From the NCBI GenBank assembly GCA_045593555.1, contig JAZNWU010000037.1:62001-126000 (forward strand): DNA of 64,000 bases, given 5' to 3'. The position numbers were made by a program, and so were the translations under genes. The stretch comes from Fimenecus sp045593555 (lineage in GTDB: Bacteria; Bacillota; Clostridia; Oscillospirales; Acutalibacteraceae). Of this stretch, positions 1 through 8,877 are shown piece by piece. A model generated the notes under the pieces. That model saw only the letters and a list, made by a program, of their open reading frames with translations. It searched no databases and was not told where the DNA came from. Positions within the stretch are counted from its first letter, which is position 1; every line of letters begins with the position of its first letter.

Positions 1-7
1 TAAATCC

Positions 8-586
8 ATGAGTTCATGGAATCTTGCTGATGAAATTCCAACAAAAGATTTGTTTATTTACATTCCTAATGATTTAGCAGTAATAATGGATGAAGTGGAG
101 ATCGATAACTCAAGTGCGTGTATGAGTATATCAGGAATTACTGCTGACGAATTTGATATTGCATCTGTTTCAGGTGACATATGGTTTGAAAAATGTAATG
201 CAAACGAGATGAAAATCGAAAATGTAAGCGGCTATGTAAATCTTACTGAAACCAATGCTGATATTTTTGATATTGAAAATGTCAGTGGTAATGTAGAAAT
301 AATGGGTATCGTAAATTCTTTAAGTGCTGACAGTGTGTCAGGTGAGGTGCTTTTGTGCACAAATCAAGCACCACAATCGGCAGATATTTTAACAGTCAGT
401 GGTGATATTAAATTTCAACTGTTGGAAAGTGAAGGATTCTGTATAGATTTTGATTCTGTCAGCGGTAAAGTGACAAGTGAATTTCCGTTGACAATCAATG
501 ATGGTGAACAAACCTACGGTAACGGCTCACGGGATTTTAATTTTGAAACCGTCAGTGGAAATGCCTATATTGAGATAAAGAAATAA
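8..586 (+). CDS. DUF4097-like beta-strand repeat protein, C-terminal part (5' end outside window)
   Basis: The 192 visible residues are a ladder of short beta-strand repeats built around V-S-G (NVSGYVNL, NVSGNVEI, SVSGEVLL, TVSGDIKF, SVSGKVTS, TVSGNAYI). This is the look of the DUF4097/DUF4098 'putative adhesin' beta-helix family. These proteins often sit with PspC- or DUF1700-type envelope-stress regulators; no such neighbour is visible here. The reading frame is still open at base 2, so the ATG at 8 is probably internal and the real gene starts upstream. No signal peptide is visible in this part. Biochemical function is unknown. The family assignment rests on the repeat pattern only. Confidence 0.6.
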   Translation: MSSWNLADEIPTKDLFIYIPNDLAVIMDEVEIDNSSACMSISGITADEFDIASVSGDIWFEKCNANEMKIENVSGYVNLTETNADIFDIENVSGNVEIMGIVNSLSADSVSGEVLLCTNQAPQSADILTVSGDIKFQLLESEGFCIDFDSVSGKVTSEFPLTINDGEQTYGNGSRDFNFETVSGNAYIEIKK

Positions 587-630
587 AAAAATAATAGGAC
601 AGAATCAATCCCTAAAAATTGACAAAGCAA

Positions 631-660
631 ATCCCCTTGGGTATTCCAAGGGGATATTTT
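631..660. terminator. Bidirectional intrinsic terminator between convergent genes
   Basis: Perfect 10-bp stem (ATCCCCTTGG, loop GTATT, CCAAGGGGAT) followed by ATTTT on the plus strand. It lies between the end of the DUF4097-like gene and the 3' end of the minus-strand phosphoesterase gene, so it can serve both. Confidence 0.8.
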
Positions 661-661
661 G

Positions 662-1978
662 TTATTCAACTGTTATAGTTTGTTTTATTGTTTCGCCTTT
701 CTTGGCGTAAGGGCTGTAGGCAGTAATTTTTACTTTGTATTCGCCATTTGGAAGCTGACCTATATTTACAGACATATCATTATCTGTGGCACGGACATAT
801 TCAGAAATAACAGTTTGCTCATAAACTGTTTTCAAGCCTTTGGATACTGTGATTTTATAGTTTTCTGCATGATAATAACCTTTAGCTTCAGGGAATGTGA
901 TTATTGTATCGAGATTTTCATCCTTATAAGAAGTTACAGCTGTATCTTCCGGGAACTTTGGAGCAGTATCAAGTGCTTTTTGATTTCGCCAGTTGTGAGT
1001 TCTTTTTGATGTGTCACTTAAATCAGTTAAATAATAGTCAATATCACTAAAGAATACTCTGTTTTCAATATCATAGAGTTTCATGCTGACATTACCGTTA
1101 GCATCAACTTCAACGAGCCATGCACCACCGGAATTGCCGGGAGCATCCTGGTCACCTTCAATATAGTTAAGGTTGCCCATAAATGCAGATAATGAACCAC
1201 ATCCGACTGCTGTGAATTCACCCTGCCAGATGCTTCTTGGGTCACTTGCTGCATAATGAGAATGACCGGAGAAATTAACAACCTGAGGATATTTACTCAA
1301 AACAGCTCTTGTATCTAAATCGCCCCAGTTTACGCTTCCGTAAACTGTAAGAGCAGGGTGTGGGTGCTGATATACAAAAACAGGTTTGTCAGGGTCTTCT
1401 GCTGTGGCTGCGGCAAGTCTTTCATCAAGCCACTCTTTTTTACCACTGTATGTTTTGCCGTTGTCGTCATATGAAACACCGATAAAATGATATCCGTTAA
1501 TAACAACGTCTGTATCAACATCTTCATTCACATATTTACGGAAGACATCATAGCCTACGGTTGCATCTACATCACGGTAGTCAATAAATTCGTGGTTACC
1601 GAGTATGGTGAGTACCTGAGTTTCTTCTCTTTTGTTTTCGTCAATAATTTTTTTGTATATCTGATATTCTTTTTCTGCACCACCACCGGTAAAGTCACCG
1701 GCAACAATAACAGCATCAAGATTTTTATATTCGCAACTTTCTGCATATTCGTACATATCATTAAATAAATTTGCAAATCTTATTGCTGCTTGTTGTTTTT
1801 CATCACCATCAAGATGGATATCTGAACATGCAACAAAGCGAACCACAGGAGTGAAATCATCAGGAGTCTGCACGGCTTTGTTCGGAGTCAGACAGCCAAA
1901 AGGGTCTGATAAAGCGAATGTACAACCAAGCAGTACGGAAAGCATTTTAAAAATTATCTGTGAAAAAAGATTTGACAT
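662..1978 (-). CDS. Secreted calcineurin-like metallophosphoesterase
   Basis: A 438-residue protein with a hydrophobic N-terminus (about 8-25), likely a signal peptide or anchor. The metallophosphoesterase metal-ligand blocks are in order: D53-x-H55 (CSDIHLDG), G94-D95 (VAGDFTGG), G127-N-H-E130, the H205/H207 pair (YQHPHP), and G238-H-S-H241. After about residue 340 comes a beta-rich C-terminal region resembling an Ig/Fn3-like domain. Known relatives hydrolyse phosphomonoesters or phosphodiesters outside the cell; the substrate cannot be read from sequence. The start is supported by GGGGGA a few bases upstream and by a promoter further up. A second secreted phosphoesterase lies at 4979. Confidence 0.85.
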   Translation of the reverse strand: MSNLFSQIIFKMLSVLLGCTFALSDPFGCLTPNKAVQTPDDFTPVVRFVACSDIHLDGDEKQQAAIRFANLFNDMYEYAESCEYKNLDAVIVAGDFTGGGAEKEYQIYKKIIDENKREETQVLTILGNHEFIDYRDVDATVGYDVFRKYVNEDVDTDVVINGYHFIGVSYDDNGKTYSGKKEWLDERLAAATAEDPDKPVFVYQHPHPALTVYGSVNWGDLDTRAVLSKYPQVVNFSGHSHYAASDPRSIWQGEFTAVGCGSLSAFMGNLNYIEGDQDAPGNSGGAWLVEVDANGNVSMKLYDIENRVFFSDIDYYLTDLSDTSKRTHNWRNQKALDTAPKFPEDTAVTSYKDENLDTIITFPEAKGYYHAENYKITVSKGLKTVYEQTVISEYVRATDNDMSVNIGQLPNGEYKVKITAYSPYAKKGETIKQTITVE

Positions 1979-2008
1979 AGTTATTCCCCCATTACAATTA
2001 TAAATTTC

Positions 2009-2036
2009 ATTATATCATAATAATTAAAAAATTCAA
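2009..2036 (-). promoter_or_regulatory. Promoter of the minus-strand phosphoesterase
   Basis: Read on the minus strand: TTGAAT, 16-bp spacer, TATAAT, about 30 bp upstream of the start at 1978. It is divergent from the promoter at 2095. Confidence 0.65.
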
Positions 2037-2094
2037 TTGTTTTATTGTATGGTATAGCGGATGAGTTTTGTTAAAAGTCACTTCACTTTTTTTC

Positions 2095-2123
2095 TTGACG
2101 GAATTAATTGGTAATGTTATGAT
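2095..2123 (+). promoter_or_regulatory. Sigma-A type promoter
   Basis: TTGACG, 17-bp spacer, TATGAT, about 70 bp upstream of the ATG at 2194. Confidence 0.75.
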
Positions 2124-2193
2124 ATATATAATAATTTAATGTGATGAAAAACAAGATGTTTTGTCGCAAAAATTAAAAAAAGGGGAAATATTA

Positions 2194-4827
2194 ATGAAAA
2201 GAATTATTGCAATTGTTCTCACTATTGCACTCTGTATGGGCATTTTTGCTCCTATCACAGCAGTTGCTAAAAACAGTGAAGATACAGCAGAAGAGGCAAT
2301 TCTTCGTCTTATCGTTCCTGAAAACTGGGAAATGGATATCGGAGACAGCCGAACAGTAGATTATGCAATGCAGGGAACTGAAAAGAGAATGCTTACATGG
2401 ACTGCAGAACCTGCTGATGTGGCTGAAGTTGACAAATGGGGTCGTGTAACAGCGCTTAAAGAAGGTCAGGCTACAATTACTGCTACAACTGAAGAAGGTC
2501 TTACTGACAGCGTTACACTCAATGTTGTATTAGAGCCAACTAAGATAGCTGAAAAAGCAGAAAAAGTGGATTATACACTTGGTGCAGTCAAGGAAGGTGA
2601 CAATCTTCAAAAAGCTGTTACAAGATATGAACTTAACGACGAAACTGTACCTGCTAATGTGAAAGATACGAACAATTATGAAAAGGCACAGTCAGTAACA
2701 ACAAAAGACGGTGCTGTATGGACAATTACTGATTACGGCGTTCTTCGTGTTGATGAAAATGCAACAAACGAAAGAGATAAAGAACAGCGTTTTATGGGTG
2801 ATAGATATTTCTATGCTGCTGACACAGGTGAAGGCAAGGTTCTTGCTATTTTTGCTGATGGTGAAAATGGTATCTGGACAGTAATGGAAGAAGGCTATTC
2901 ACATATTGAAATGCTCGATATGAATGGTACTGAAAAGGCTGAAGTTCTCAATGAGCAGACATGGGAAAATGTTGCAAGACGTGGTATGGTTTCAAATGCC
3001 TATTATATTGATGGTGAATGGGTGCCTGAAGAAAGCGATAATGATGGTCTCTGGACATCAATGTATGCAGGTGGCGAACTTATGCGTTATGCAACACTTA
3101 AGAATGACCCGAATGCAACACCTGAACAGATTGAAGATGCAAGAAAGACAGCAACTCTTTCAACAGAAGCAGTTCTTTTCCTTACATATCTTTCAATGCG
3201 TACAGGTACTGTTGAAAGCTATAATCGTGCACAGAGAAGTGGTACTGTAGTTGACCTTGAAACAGGTAAATACTATACAAGTAAAGCAACTCTCATTGGT
3301 GGCGACTATTCACAGAATATTCCATTCAAGAGTCCTGCAGCAATGTTTGACTCAATGTACACACAATATCTTGATTCGGGTGAACCATCATACGTTCAGG
3401 TGCCTGAAGAAAATCTTAAGCTTTTCAATGATGTAGGCTGGGCTAATCCTATGGAAAATCCTGATGAAGAGTATGACATGCGAACAAGAAACCTTGAAGG
3501 CTTCTGGTCAAGAACATATTCATTCAGAGATGAAAACAACGATTATGATTCATTTGCTTATTGGTCACATAATGGTGACGGTACAGCAACAGGTGTTTCA
3601 ACAAAGACTTATGATGACGGAAGTGACTTCCTTCTTCACGGTGAAAACTATCGTGGTCTTAAGGTCGATGCAAGTGGTGAAATTCCTGAAAGATTATGGA
3701 ATGACCTCATCCCTGAAGGCAAAACTATTGAAGATATTGTTTACAAGGGTGACACAAGCTCTGACGAAATTATCGGTCATGTATTCCTTTATAAGCTCGC
3801 TTATGACATTCTCGGTCCTGAAGACCCTGAACTTGCAGAGCTTATCTCAAATACAATGGATAAGTTTGCACAGCATCTTGTTGATAACTCATACAATATG
3901 GTTGACGGTTCAGGTCAGCCAACAACATGGGCAAAGTTCTCAAGAACATATTTCCACAATGGTCAGGTTCTTGGTGGTGCACCACTTAATGCTATGGTTC
4001 TTCTTACAGTATTCAAGGTTGCAGCACATGTAACAGGTTACCAGAAGTGGGAAGACGAATACAGAATGGCGGCTTTTGACGAGCAGTATCAGTATGCTGA
4101 AGTTATGACTCAGGAACTTGAAAGATATCAGCTTTCAATTCTTGAATATGTAAACGATGTAACTCCTATTTTAGGTAAGATTCTCCGCCATTTAGTTGGA
4201 ACAAAATTATTTGATATGGCATACAAATTGATTCTTAACCATTCTGACGAAGAAATGGCAATGCTTGCTTTCTATACTCTATTCCAGCTTGAAGATGATG
4301 AAGAACTTCTTAAATATTACAGAGAAGCACTTGATGACTGGTGGTTCTCAATGCAGAACAGCGAAAATCCTCTCTGGTATTACATTTATCAGCTTGCATA
4401 TCCTAACGAAGAAAAGACAGATGCTTATGGTAACAGCCTTATTGAAACTGCATCATGGTCACTTTCTCGTCATCCACTTGACTTGAGAAGATTCCTTGCA
4501 ACAAATGAAAATCGTGATGATGTTTATGAATTCGACCTTGATGATGTTGGCATTGGCGGAACAAATGAGATTTCATTTGACCCTAATGCATATACACCTG
4601 CATTCTGGAATTCAGACAGCGATATTCTTAAGACAGTGGGTATGATATGTGGAATTACTAAGCTTGAGCAAATTGTTGCTGCTCCTGATGAAAGAGCATT
4701 CCACAAGTACAATGGTTCATCATATGACCTTAACGATGCTCATAATACCGGTGAAATGGAAGGTTCAACAACATATTCACTTCCATATTGGATGGGCAGA
4801 TACCACGGTATGCTTGAAACTGAATAA
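2194..4827 (+). CDS. Secreted Ig-like (Big_2) protein with an alpha-helical toroid-like domain
   Basis: The start is the ATG at 2194, preceded by AAAAGGGGAAA; an upstream in-frame TTG at 2161 has no ribosome site. The 877-residue product begins with a signal peptide (MKRIIAIVLTIALCMG, cleavage near AVAK). Next is a bacterial Ig-like Big_2 domain (about residues 45-115, containing GRVTALKEGQATITATTEEG). Then a long region has helix-rich patches and a motif GDTSSDEIIGHVFLYKLAYD (about 523-542), which resembles repeats of (alpha/alpha)6 toroid carbohydrate-active proteins. No catalytic residues can be assigned. A terminator follows, so it is probably monocistronic. The family is not recognised with certainty; a role in extracellular or wall polysaccharide processing is only a guess from architecture. 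Confidence 0.7.
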   Translation: MKRIIAIVLTIALCMGIFAPITAVAKNSEDTAEEAILRLIVPENWEMDIGDSRTVDYAMQGTEKRMLTWTAEPADVAEVDKWGRVTALKEGQATITATTEEGLTDSVTLNVVLEPTKIAEKAEKVDYTLGAVKEGDNLQKAVTRYELNDETVPANVKDTNNYEKAQSVTTKDGAVWTITDYGVLRVDENATNERDKEQRFMGDRYFYAADTGEGKVLAIFADGENGIWTVMEEGYSHIEMLDMNGTEKAEVLNEQTWENVARRGMVSNAYYIDGEWVPEESDNDGLWTSMYAGGELMRYATLKNDPNATPEQIEDARKTATLSTEAVLFLTYLSMRTGTVESYNRAQRSGTVVDLETGKYYTSKATLIGGDYSQNIPFKSPAAMFDSMYTQYLDSGEPSYVQVPEENLKLFNDVGWANPMENPDEEYDMRTRNLEGFWSRTYSFRDENNDYDSFAYWSHNGDGTATGVSTKTYDDGSDFLLHGENYRGLKVDASGEIPERLWNDLIPEGKTIEDIVYKGDTSSDEIIGHVFLYKLAYDILGPEDPELAELISNTMDKFAQHLVDNSYNMVDGSGQPTTWAKFSRTYFHNGQVLGGAPLNAMVLLTVFKVAAHVTGYQKWEDEYRMAAFDEQYQYAEVMTQELERYQLSILEYVNDVTPILGKILRHLVGTKLFDMAYKLILNHSDEEMAMLAFYTLFQLEDDEELLKYYREALDDWWFSMQNSENPLWYYIYQLAYPNEEKTDAYGNSLIETASWSLSRHPLDLRRFLATNENRDDVYEFDLDDVGIGGTNEISFDPNAYTPAFWNSDSDILKTVGMICGITKLEQIVAAPDERAFHKYNGSSYDLNDAHNTGEMEGSTTYSLPYWMGRYHGMLETE

Positions 4828-4865
4828 TCAAAAATCGGTTTATTAAACAATATAAAATAATGACA

Positions 4866-4899
4866 GAGTCAGCACTTTAAAAAGTGTTGACTCTTTTTT
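4866..4899 (+). terminator. Intrinsic terminator
   Basis: A 13-bp stem (GAGTCAGCACTTT / AAAGTGTTGACTC, one G.T pair) with an AA loop and a TTTTTT run, 39 bp after the Ig-like gene. Confidence 0.9.
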
Positions 4900-4920
4900 G
4901 CTTAAATAGCATTATTTGGT

Positions 4921-4949
4921 TTGACAATAGCTTTTTTTGGTAGTAGAAT
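4921..4949 (+). promoter_or_regulatory. Strong sigma-A type promoter
   Basis: TTGACA, 17-bp spacer, TAGAAT, ending 29 bp upstream of the ATG at 4979. It probably drives the three-gene run 4979-8587. Confidence 0.85.
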
Positions 4950-4978
4950 TAGAATGGATTATTTTAGGAGGGCTAAAT

Positions 4979-6175
4979 ATGAAAAAGGTAATTGCAATTG
5001 TTTTAAGCTTACTTCTCATTTTCTCTCATTCTGTTATTGTTTTAGCAGCAGTTCCGGGAGAAAATAATGTGCTTAAATTTGATGAAAATGGAGAATTCAT
5101 TATTTTTAATCTCTGTGACATTCAGGATGGTTTTCCTATGAACGAAACTACAGTCGCATTTATTAAAGATATGATTGAAACTCATGACCCTGATTTAATT
5201 GTTCTTGGTGGTGACAACACAGTTGCTCCAAAGGAAACTAAGGCTGATGCTGTTAAAGAAATCTGCGATATTTTTGTTGAAAGTGAAACATATTTCACAT
5301 TTGTTTTCGGTAATCACGATGACGAGCAGGGTGTTTCCCGTGAAGAACTTTTTAAGATGTATAAGCTTTATGGTGGAAAATATTGTCTTGCATATGACGC
5401 AGTTCCTGAACTTTCAGGTGTGGGTACTCACAACCTTACTGTAAAGAGCTCTGATGGTAAAAAAATAGCTTATAATCTTTATATGTTCGATTCAAATTCA
5501 TATGTTTATGATGATGAGGGTAACGAACTTGGATATGATTGTGTTCACGAGGACCAGATAGAATGGTATAAAAACACAGCTGCAGCACTTAAAGTAGCAA
5601 ATGGTGGCGAAACAGTAAAAGCTATGGCATTCCAGCATATTATAGTTCAGGATATTTATGAAATGATGTTTTACGAGTTTCCTTTTGCTCTTGGCAAGGC
5701 AACTTTGAATTTTGACGGACAGTCATACACATATTTACCTTATGTACATAATATCAAGGATGGTTTTCTTCTCGAAGCTCCTTGTCCGGGTTACTATAAT
5801 TACGGACAGTTTGATGCTTTTGTAGAAACCGGTGATGTTGTTGCTGTTTTCTCAGGACACGACCATCCTAACTCGTTTACCGTTGAAAAGGATGGAGTTG
5901 ATATTGTAAACACTCCTACTTGTTCTCTCGGAACTTATGGTGACCCTGCAACAAGAGGTATCCGTATGTTGACAATCAATGAAGATGACACATCTGTTTA
6001 CGAGTCTGAAATGTTGACATTTTCCGAATATGTTCTTGGAGATGGAGAATATCTTACAGAATTTGGCGACATTACAAAAGGCGATGCAGTTCTCGGCATC
6101 TTTGAAGAGGTATTCTTTAAGCTTTATTTCCAGATTACAGATATAATTGACTTGCTCACAGGTATTAAATTATAA
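4979..6175 (+). CDS. Secreted calcineurin-like metallophosphoesterase
   Basis: The ATG at 4979 follows AGGAGGG and is preferred to the upstream in-frame GTG/ATG codons. The 398-residue product has a signal peptide (MKKVIAIVLSLLLIFSHSVIVLAA). Its phosphoesterase motifs are CDIQ, GGDN, FGNHDDE, FQHI and SGHDHPN. The first block is D-x-Q rather than D-x-H, as in the Sia1/PA4736 phosphoesterase branch (fungal DCR2-like). It is the first gene of a probable operon with the alpha/beta-hydrolase-like gene 14 bp downstream. The substrate is unknown; an extracellular phosphoester is likely. Confidence 0.85.
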   Translation: MKKVIAIVLSLLLIFSHSVIVLAAVPGENNVLKFDENGEFIIFNLCDIQDGFPMNETTVAFIKDMIETHDPDLIVLGGDNTVAPKETKADAVKEICDIFVESETYFTFVFGNHDDEQGVSREELFKMYKLYGGKYCLAYDAVPELSGVGTHNLTVKSSDGKKIAYNLYMFDSNSYVYDDEGNELGYDCVHEDQIEWYKNTAAALKVANGGETVKAMAFQHIIVQDIYEMMFYEFPFALGKATLNFDGQSYTYLPYVHNIKDGFLLEAPCPGYYNYGQFDAFVETGDVVAVFSGHDHPNSFTVEKDGVDIVNTPTCSLGTYGDPATRGIRMLTINEDDTSVYESEMLTFSEYVLGDGEYLTEFGDITKGDAVLGIFEEVFFKLYFQITDIIDLLTGIKL

Positions 6176-6189
6176 AAGGGGTTTAAGAA

Positions 6190-8133
6190 ATGAAAAAGTT
6201 TATTGCTGTTCTTCTTGCTGTTGTTATGGTATTGCCTATGGCAATAATTCCTGCATATGCAAGTGAAAAAACTCAGACAACTGTTACTGCTTCCGATATG
6301 GATAGCGTTTTTGCAGATGGTGAAAACAGTCTTATTGTATTCGTTACAGGTATCGGACAGAGTTATTCTTATCTTTTCGATGAAAGTTACACAGAAGAAG
6401 GTGCATTCGCAAACGGTACTCTTCAGGATTATGAAAACTATGCTCCTCTTATTGCAGAAGGAAAGTATCAGACAAGATGGAATCTCTTTAATGATATGGG
6501 AGAAGCATTTTCAGACACAGAAATCATAAGTGCCATAGTTAAAGTTGTTACTAATCTTATTTCATCTTCTGTTACAGGAAAGTTTACAATTAAGCAGGAA
6601 GATGTTAATACAATTATCTGCAATTTATTCAAATTCAATCTTGTTGATGAAGAAGGCAACCCACATCCAAGAGTTGTAACTCCAAGATATGCAATGCCTG
6701 TTTCTGAATTCCCTTGGGCAGAGGGTGAAGACGGAGAGATGCGTAGTGAAGCAAGAGAACGCTTCTTCTCATCAATTCCTTGCGAAGATATCGCAAAAGA
6801 AAAGTTTGGTGAAAACTACGAAGACTATCTTTATGTTTTCAACTATAACGCTTTCTCATATACAACAAAGAATGTTGAAGGACTTCACGATTTTATCGAA
6901 ACAATCCTTGCAAATAACAAAGTCGGAGCAAAAGATGTTGTTCTTGTTCCTATGAGCATGGGTGCATCAATCACAACTGCTTATATTGATGCATATCCGA
7001 CAGCAGCTGAAAACCACCTCAAGAGAGTTGTGGGTATTGTTGGCGCATGGGATGGCACAGAGGTTATTGCTGATATGCTCACTCAGAGTTATTGTGAACC
7101 AATGTCAGCAGAACTTTTCTACAATGGTATTATCGGTGACCTTATTGGTGAGCCTTGGGGATATCTTGTGAATATTGCTCTTCGTGTTGCACCAAAGCAG
7201 GTTCTCCGTGATTTTATTGATATGGCATTAAGAGGACTTTCTACAGAGCTTTTTGGAACAACTCCTTCTCTCAGTAATATGATTCCTCTTGCAAAATATG
7301 AAGAAGTTATGAAAACAAACTTCATCACATCTGAAGTTGTAAAAAAAGAAGTTGACGATTTCTACGCAGCAAAATCAAGACTTCATAAGAATATTGCAAA
7401 CCTTCAGGCTGAAGGCGTTACATTCTCATTTATAGCAGGTTATGGTCTGGCTTTCGGTGCTTGTACACCTGACTATAGCTTCTTTGGTTTCTTAAAGAGT
7501 GCTCCTATAACAAACTCTGACGAAATAATCAATATTGATTCAACTGCTCCCGGAACATCTTATGTTCCTTTTGGAACAAAATTTGAAGATACTGAAGGCA
7601 GAGAACTCTCTCCTGATGGTTCTATTGATATTTCAACTTGCTATTACAAAGATTCCACATGGTATTTCTATGAACAAAAACATGAGCTTGAACACAATAA
7701 TACTGCCCTTTCTCTTGCTTTGAATCTTGCAACAGGTCATGTAACAACTGTTGACAGCTGTGATAATCCTGACGGAGAATATTATTATCCACAGTTCAAT
7801 GGTGCAAGAAACTTAAAACGTCTTAATTGGTATAAAGAAGACCTCCAAAAATACTGTGATGAAACAGGTTATGTTCTCACTGCAGAACAGGAAGCAATTC
7901 TCATGGAAGCAGATGCAATGACAAAAAAGACAGTTAACGATGTTGAAAGTGACGAAGCAGTTATGGATAAGGTTTATGAAATGCTTGTTGAAATAGGTGT
8001 TTATGAACCTGAATCAGAACCGGGCACCATAGATAAGGCTTTAAATATTGGTCTTAAGGGACTCAACGATATTATATATCTTGTTTTCGGTGCAAAGGGC
8101 TTCCTGGATTTCGAAGTTCCAACTCTTAAATAA
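6190..8133 (+). CDS. Secreted alpha/beta-hydrolase-like (lipase/acyltransferase-like) protein
   Basis: A 647-residue protein with signal peptide MKKFIAVLLAVVMVLPMAII...YA. An N-terminal strand motif VFVTGIGQS resembles an oxyanion-hole loop. At about residues 252-263 VLVPMSMGAS sits where lipases and LCAT-like enzymes have the nucleophile elbow G-x-S-x-G; here Pro replaces the first Gly. That is tolerated in some families but weakens the catalytic claim. Acid and histidine cannot be placed reliably (candidates near ATGHVTTVDSCDNPD). It is linked (14 bp) to a phosphoesterase and followed 19 bp later by a small gene, so it may act on extracellular lipids or phospholipids. The fold call is moderate and the substrate unknown. 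Confidence 0.55.
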   Translation: MKKFIAVLLAVVMVLPMAIIPAYASEKTQTTVTASDMDSVFADGENSLIVFVTGIGQSYSYLFDESYTEEGAFANGTLQDYENYAPLIAEGKYQTRWNLFNDMGEAFSDTEIISAIVKVVTNLISSSVTGKFTIKQEDVNTIICNLFKFNLVDEEGNPHPRVVTPRYAMPVSEFPWAEGEDGEMRSEARERFFSSIPCEDIAKEKFGENYEDYLYVFNYNAFSYTTKNVEGLHDFIETILANNKVGAKDVVLVPMSMGASITTAYIDAYPTAAENHLKRVVGIVGAWDGTEVIADMLTQSYCEPMSAELFYNGIIGDLIGEPWGYLVNIALRVAPKQVLRDFIDMALRGLSTELFGTTPSLSNMIPLAKYEEVMKTNFITSEVVKKEVDDFYAAKSRLHKNIANLQAEGVTFSFIAGYGLAFGACTPDYSFFGFLKSAPITNSDEIINIDSTAPGTSYVPFGTKFEDTEGRELSPDGSIDISTCYYKDSTWYFYEQKHELEHNNTALSLALNLATGHVTTVDSCDNPDGEYYYPQFNGARNLKRLNWYKEDLQKYCDETGYVLTAEQEAILMEADAMTKKTVNDVESDEAVMDKVYEMLVEIGVYEPESEPGTIDKALNIGLKGLNDIIYLVFGAKGFLDFEVPTLK

Positions 8134-8152
8134 GCAGAAAAGGAGTCGTATT

Positions 8153-8587
8153 ATGAAAGAAGTAATTTATACATTTGATAATCGTGGTTATTATTTACCG
8201 GATAAAAAAGCAGTATTTGAAACAGAAACTCATATGCGACTTATCATAAAACAACATGATTTTGAACTTAAAGTCGCTGATGATGTTTTAAGAAAATCAT
8301 TTTGTGACGGTTATGTTATCGAAGTATCTCGCAAAGGTGAAGTGCATTTTTATGATAATGATAGAAATCTTCTTGATACAGTCGATGAAACAGAAAAAGA
8401 GTTTACTCAGGTTGAATTCTCGTGGAAACAAAATCAATTGTGTTTAAACTTTGGCTATATGGCAACAGTAGATTATTATCCTGATTGCGATGGCGAATAT
8501 GACCGTTGGGGTACAGAGTGGATTTCTGAATATAAAATTGTTTATGATACGGTTAATAACAAAGCAGAAATCGACAATATAAATTAG
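8153..8587 (+). CDS. Hypothetical acidic cytoplasmic protein, 144 aa
   Basis: The start is the ATG at 8153, directly after AAAAGGAGTCGTATT; an upstream in-frame GTG reaching back into the previous gene has no ribosome site. No signal peptide or membrane segment. The sequence is rich in aromatic and acidic residues (YYPDCDGEYDRWGTEWISEY) and looks like a small beta-rich domain. I do not recognise the family. It is the last gene of the 4979-8587 run and one of the few here that stops with TAG, which shows the host itself uses TAG as a stop. Confidence 0.6.
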   Translation: MKEVIYTFDNRGYYLPDKKAVFETETHMRLIIKQHDFELKVADDVLRKSFCDGYVIEVSRKGEVHFYDNDRNLLDTVDETEKEFTQVEFSWKQNQLCLNFGYMATVDYYPDCDGEYDRWGTEWISEYKIVYDTVNNKAEIDNIN

Positions 8588-8628
8588 GTAACATGTTACC
8601 AAAAGATTAATTTAATATAAATATCATT

Positions 8629-8669
8629 ATTGCACTGGATACAGAAAAGTATCTGGTGCAATATTTTTG
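8629..8669 (+). terminator. Intrinsic terminator
   Basis: A 14-bp stem (ATTGCACTGGATAC, loop AGAAAA, GTATCTGGTGCAAT, two G.T pairs) followed by ATTTTTGTT. It separates the 4979-8587 run from the polysaccharide locus. Confidence 0.85.
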
Positions 8670-8740
8670 TTAAGAAAATATTAAAGTTAAAAACAATGTA
8701 TATTTTTGTTTGGAAAATCCTGTTTTTTTATAGGAGTTAA

Positions 8741-8769
8741 TTGACACTTTATTAATAATGTGCTACAAT
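8741..8769 (+). promoter_or_regulatory. Strong extended -10 promoter of the exopolysaccharide locus
   Basis: TTGACA, 17-bp spacer, TGC-TACAAT (extended -10). A leader of about 100 nt follows before the ATG at 8878, with a weak hairpin at 8812-8830 (AAAAGAT/ATCTTTT). This is the only clear promoter upstream of about 22 kb of same-strand genes. Confidence 0.85.
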
Positions 8770-8877
8770 TACATATAAAATATTATTGTGTGTTTTTATG
8801 CTTATTTTTGGAAAAGATAATTAATCTTTTGTAAAAATAATTTGTTTTGTTATTGAAATATAGGAGAGATATGGTTA

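Noticed and set aside
662..1009. Plus-strand open frames within the phosphoesterase gene
   Set aside because: They are antisense to a well-supported gene, Cys/Phe-rich and lack ribosome sites.
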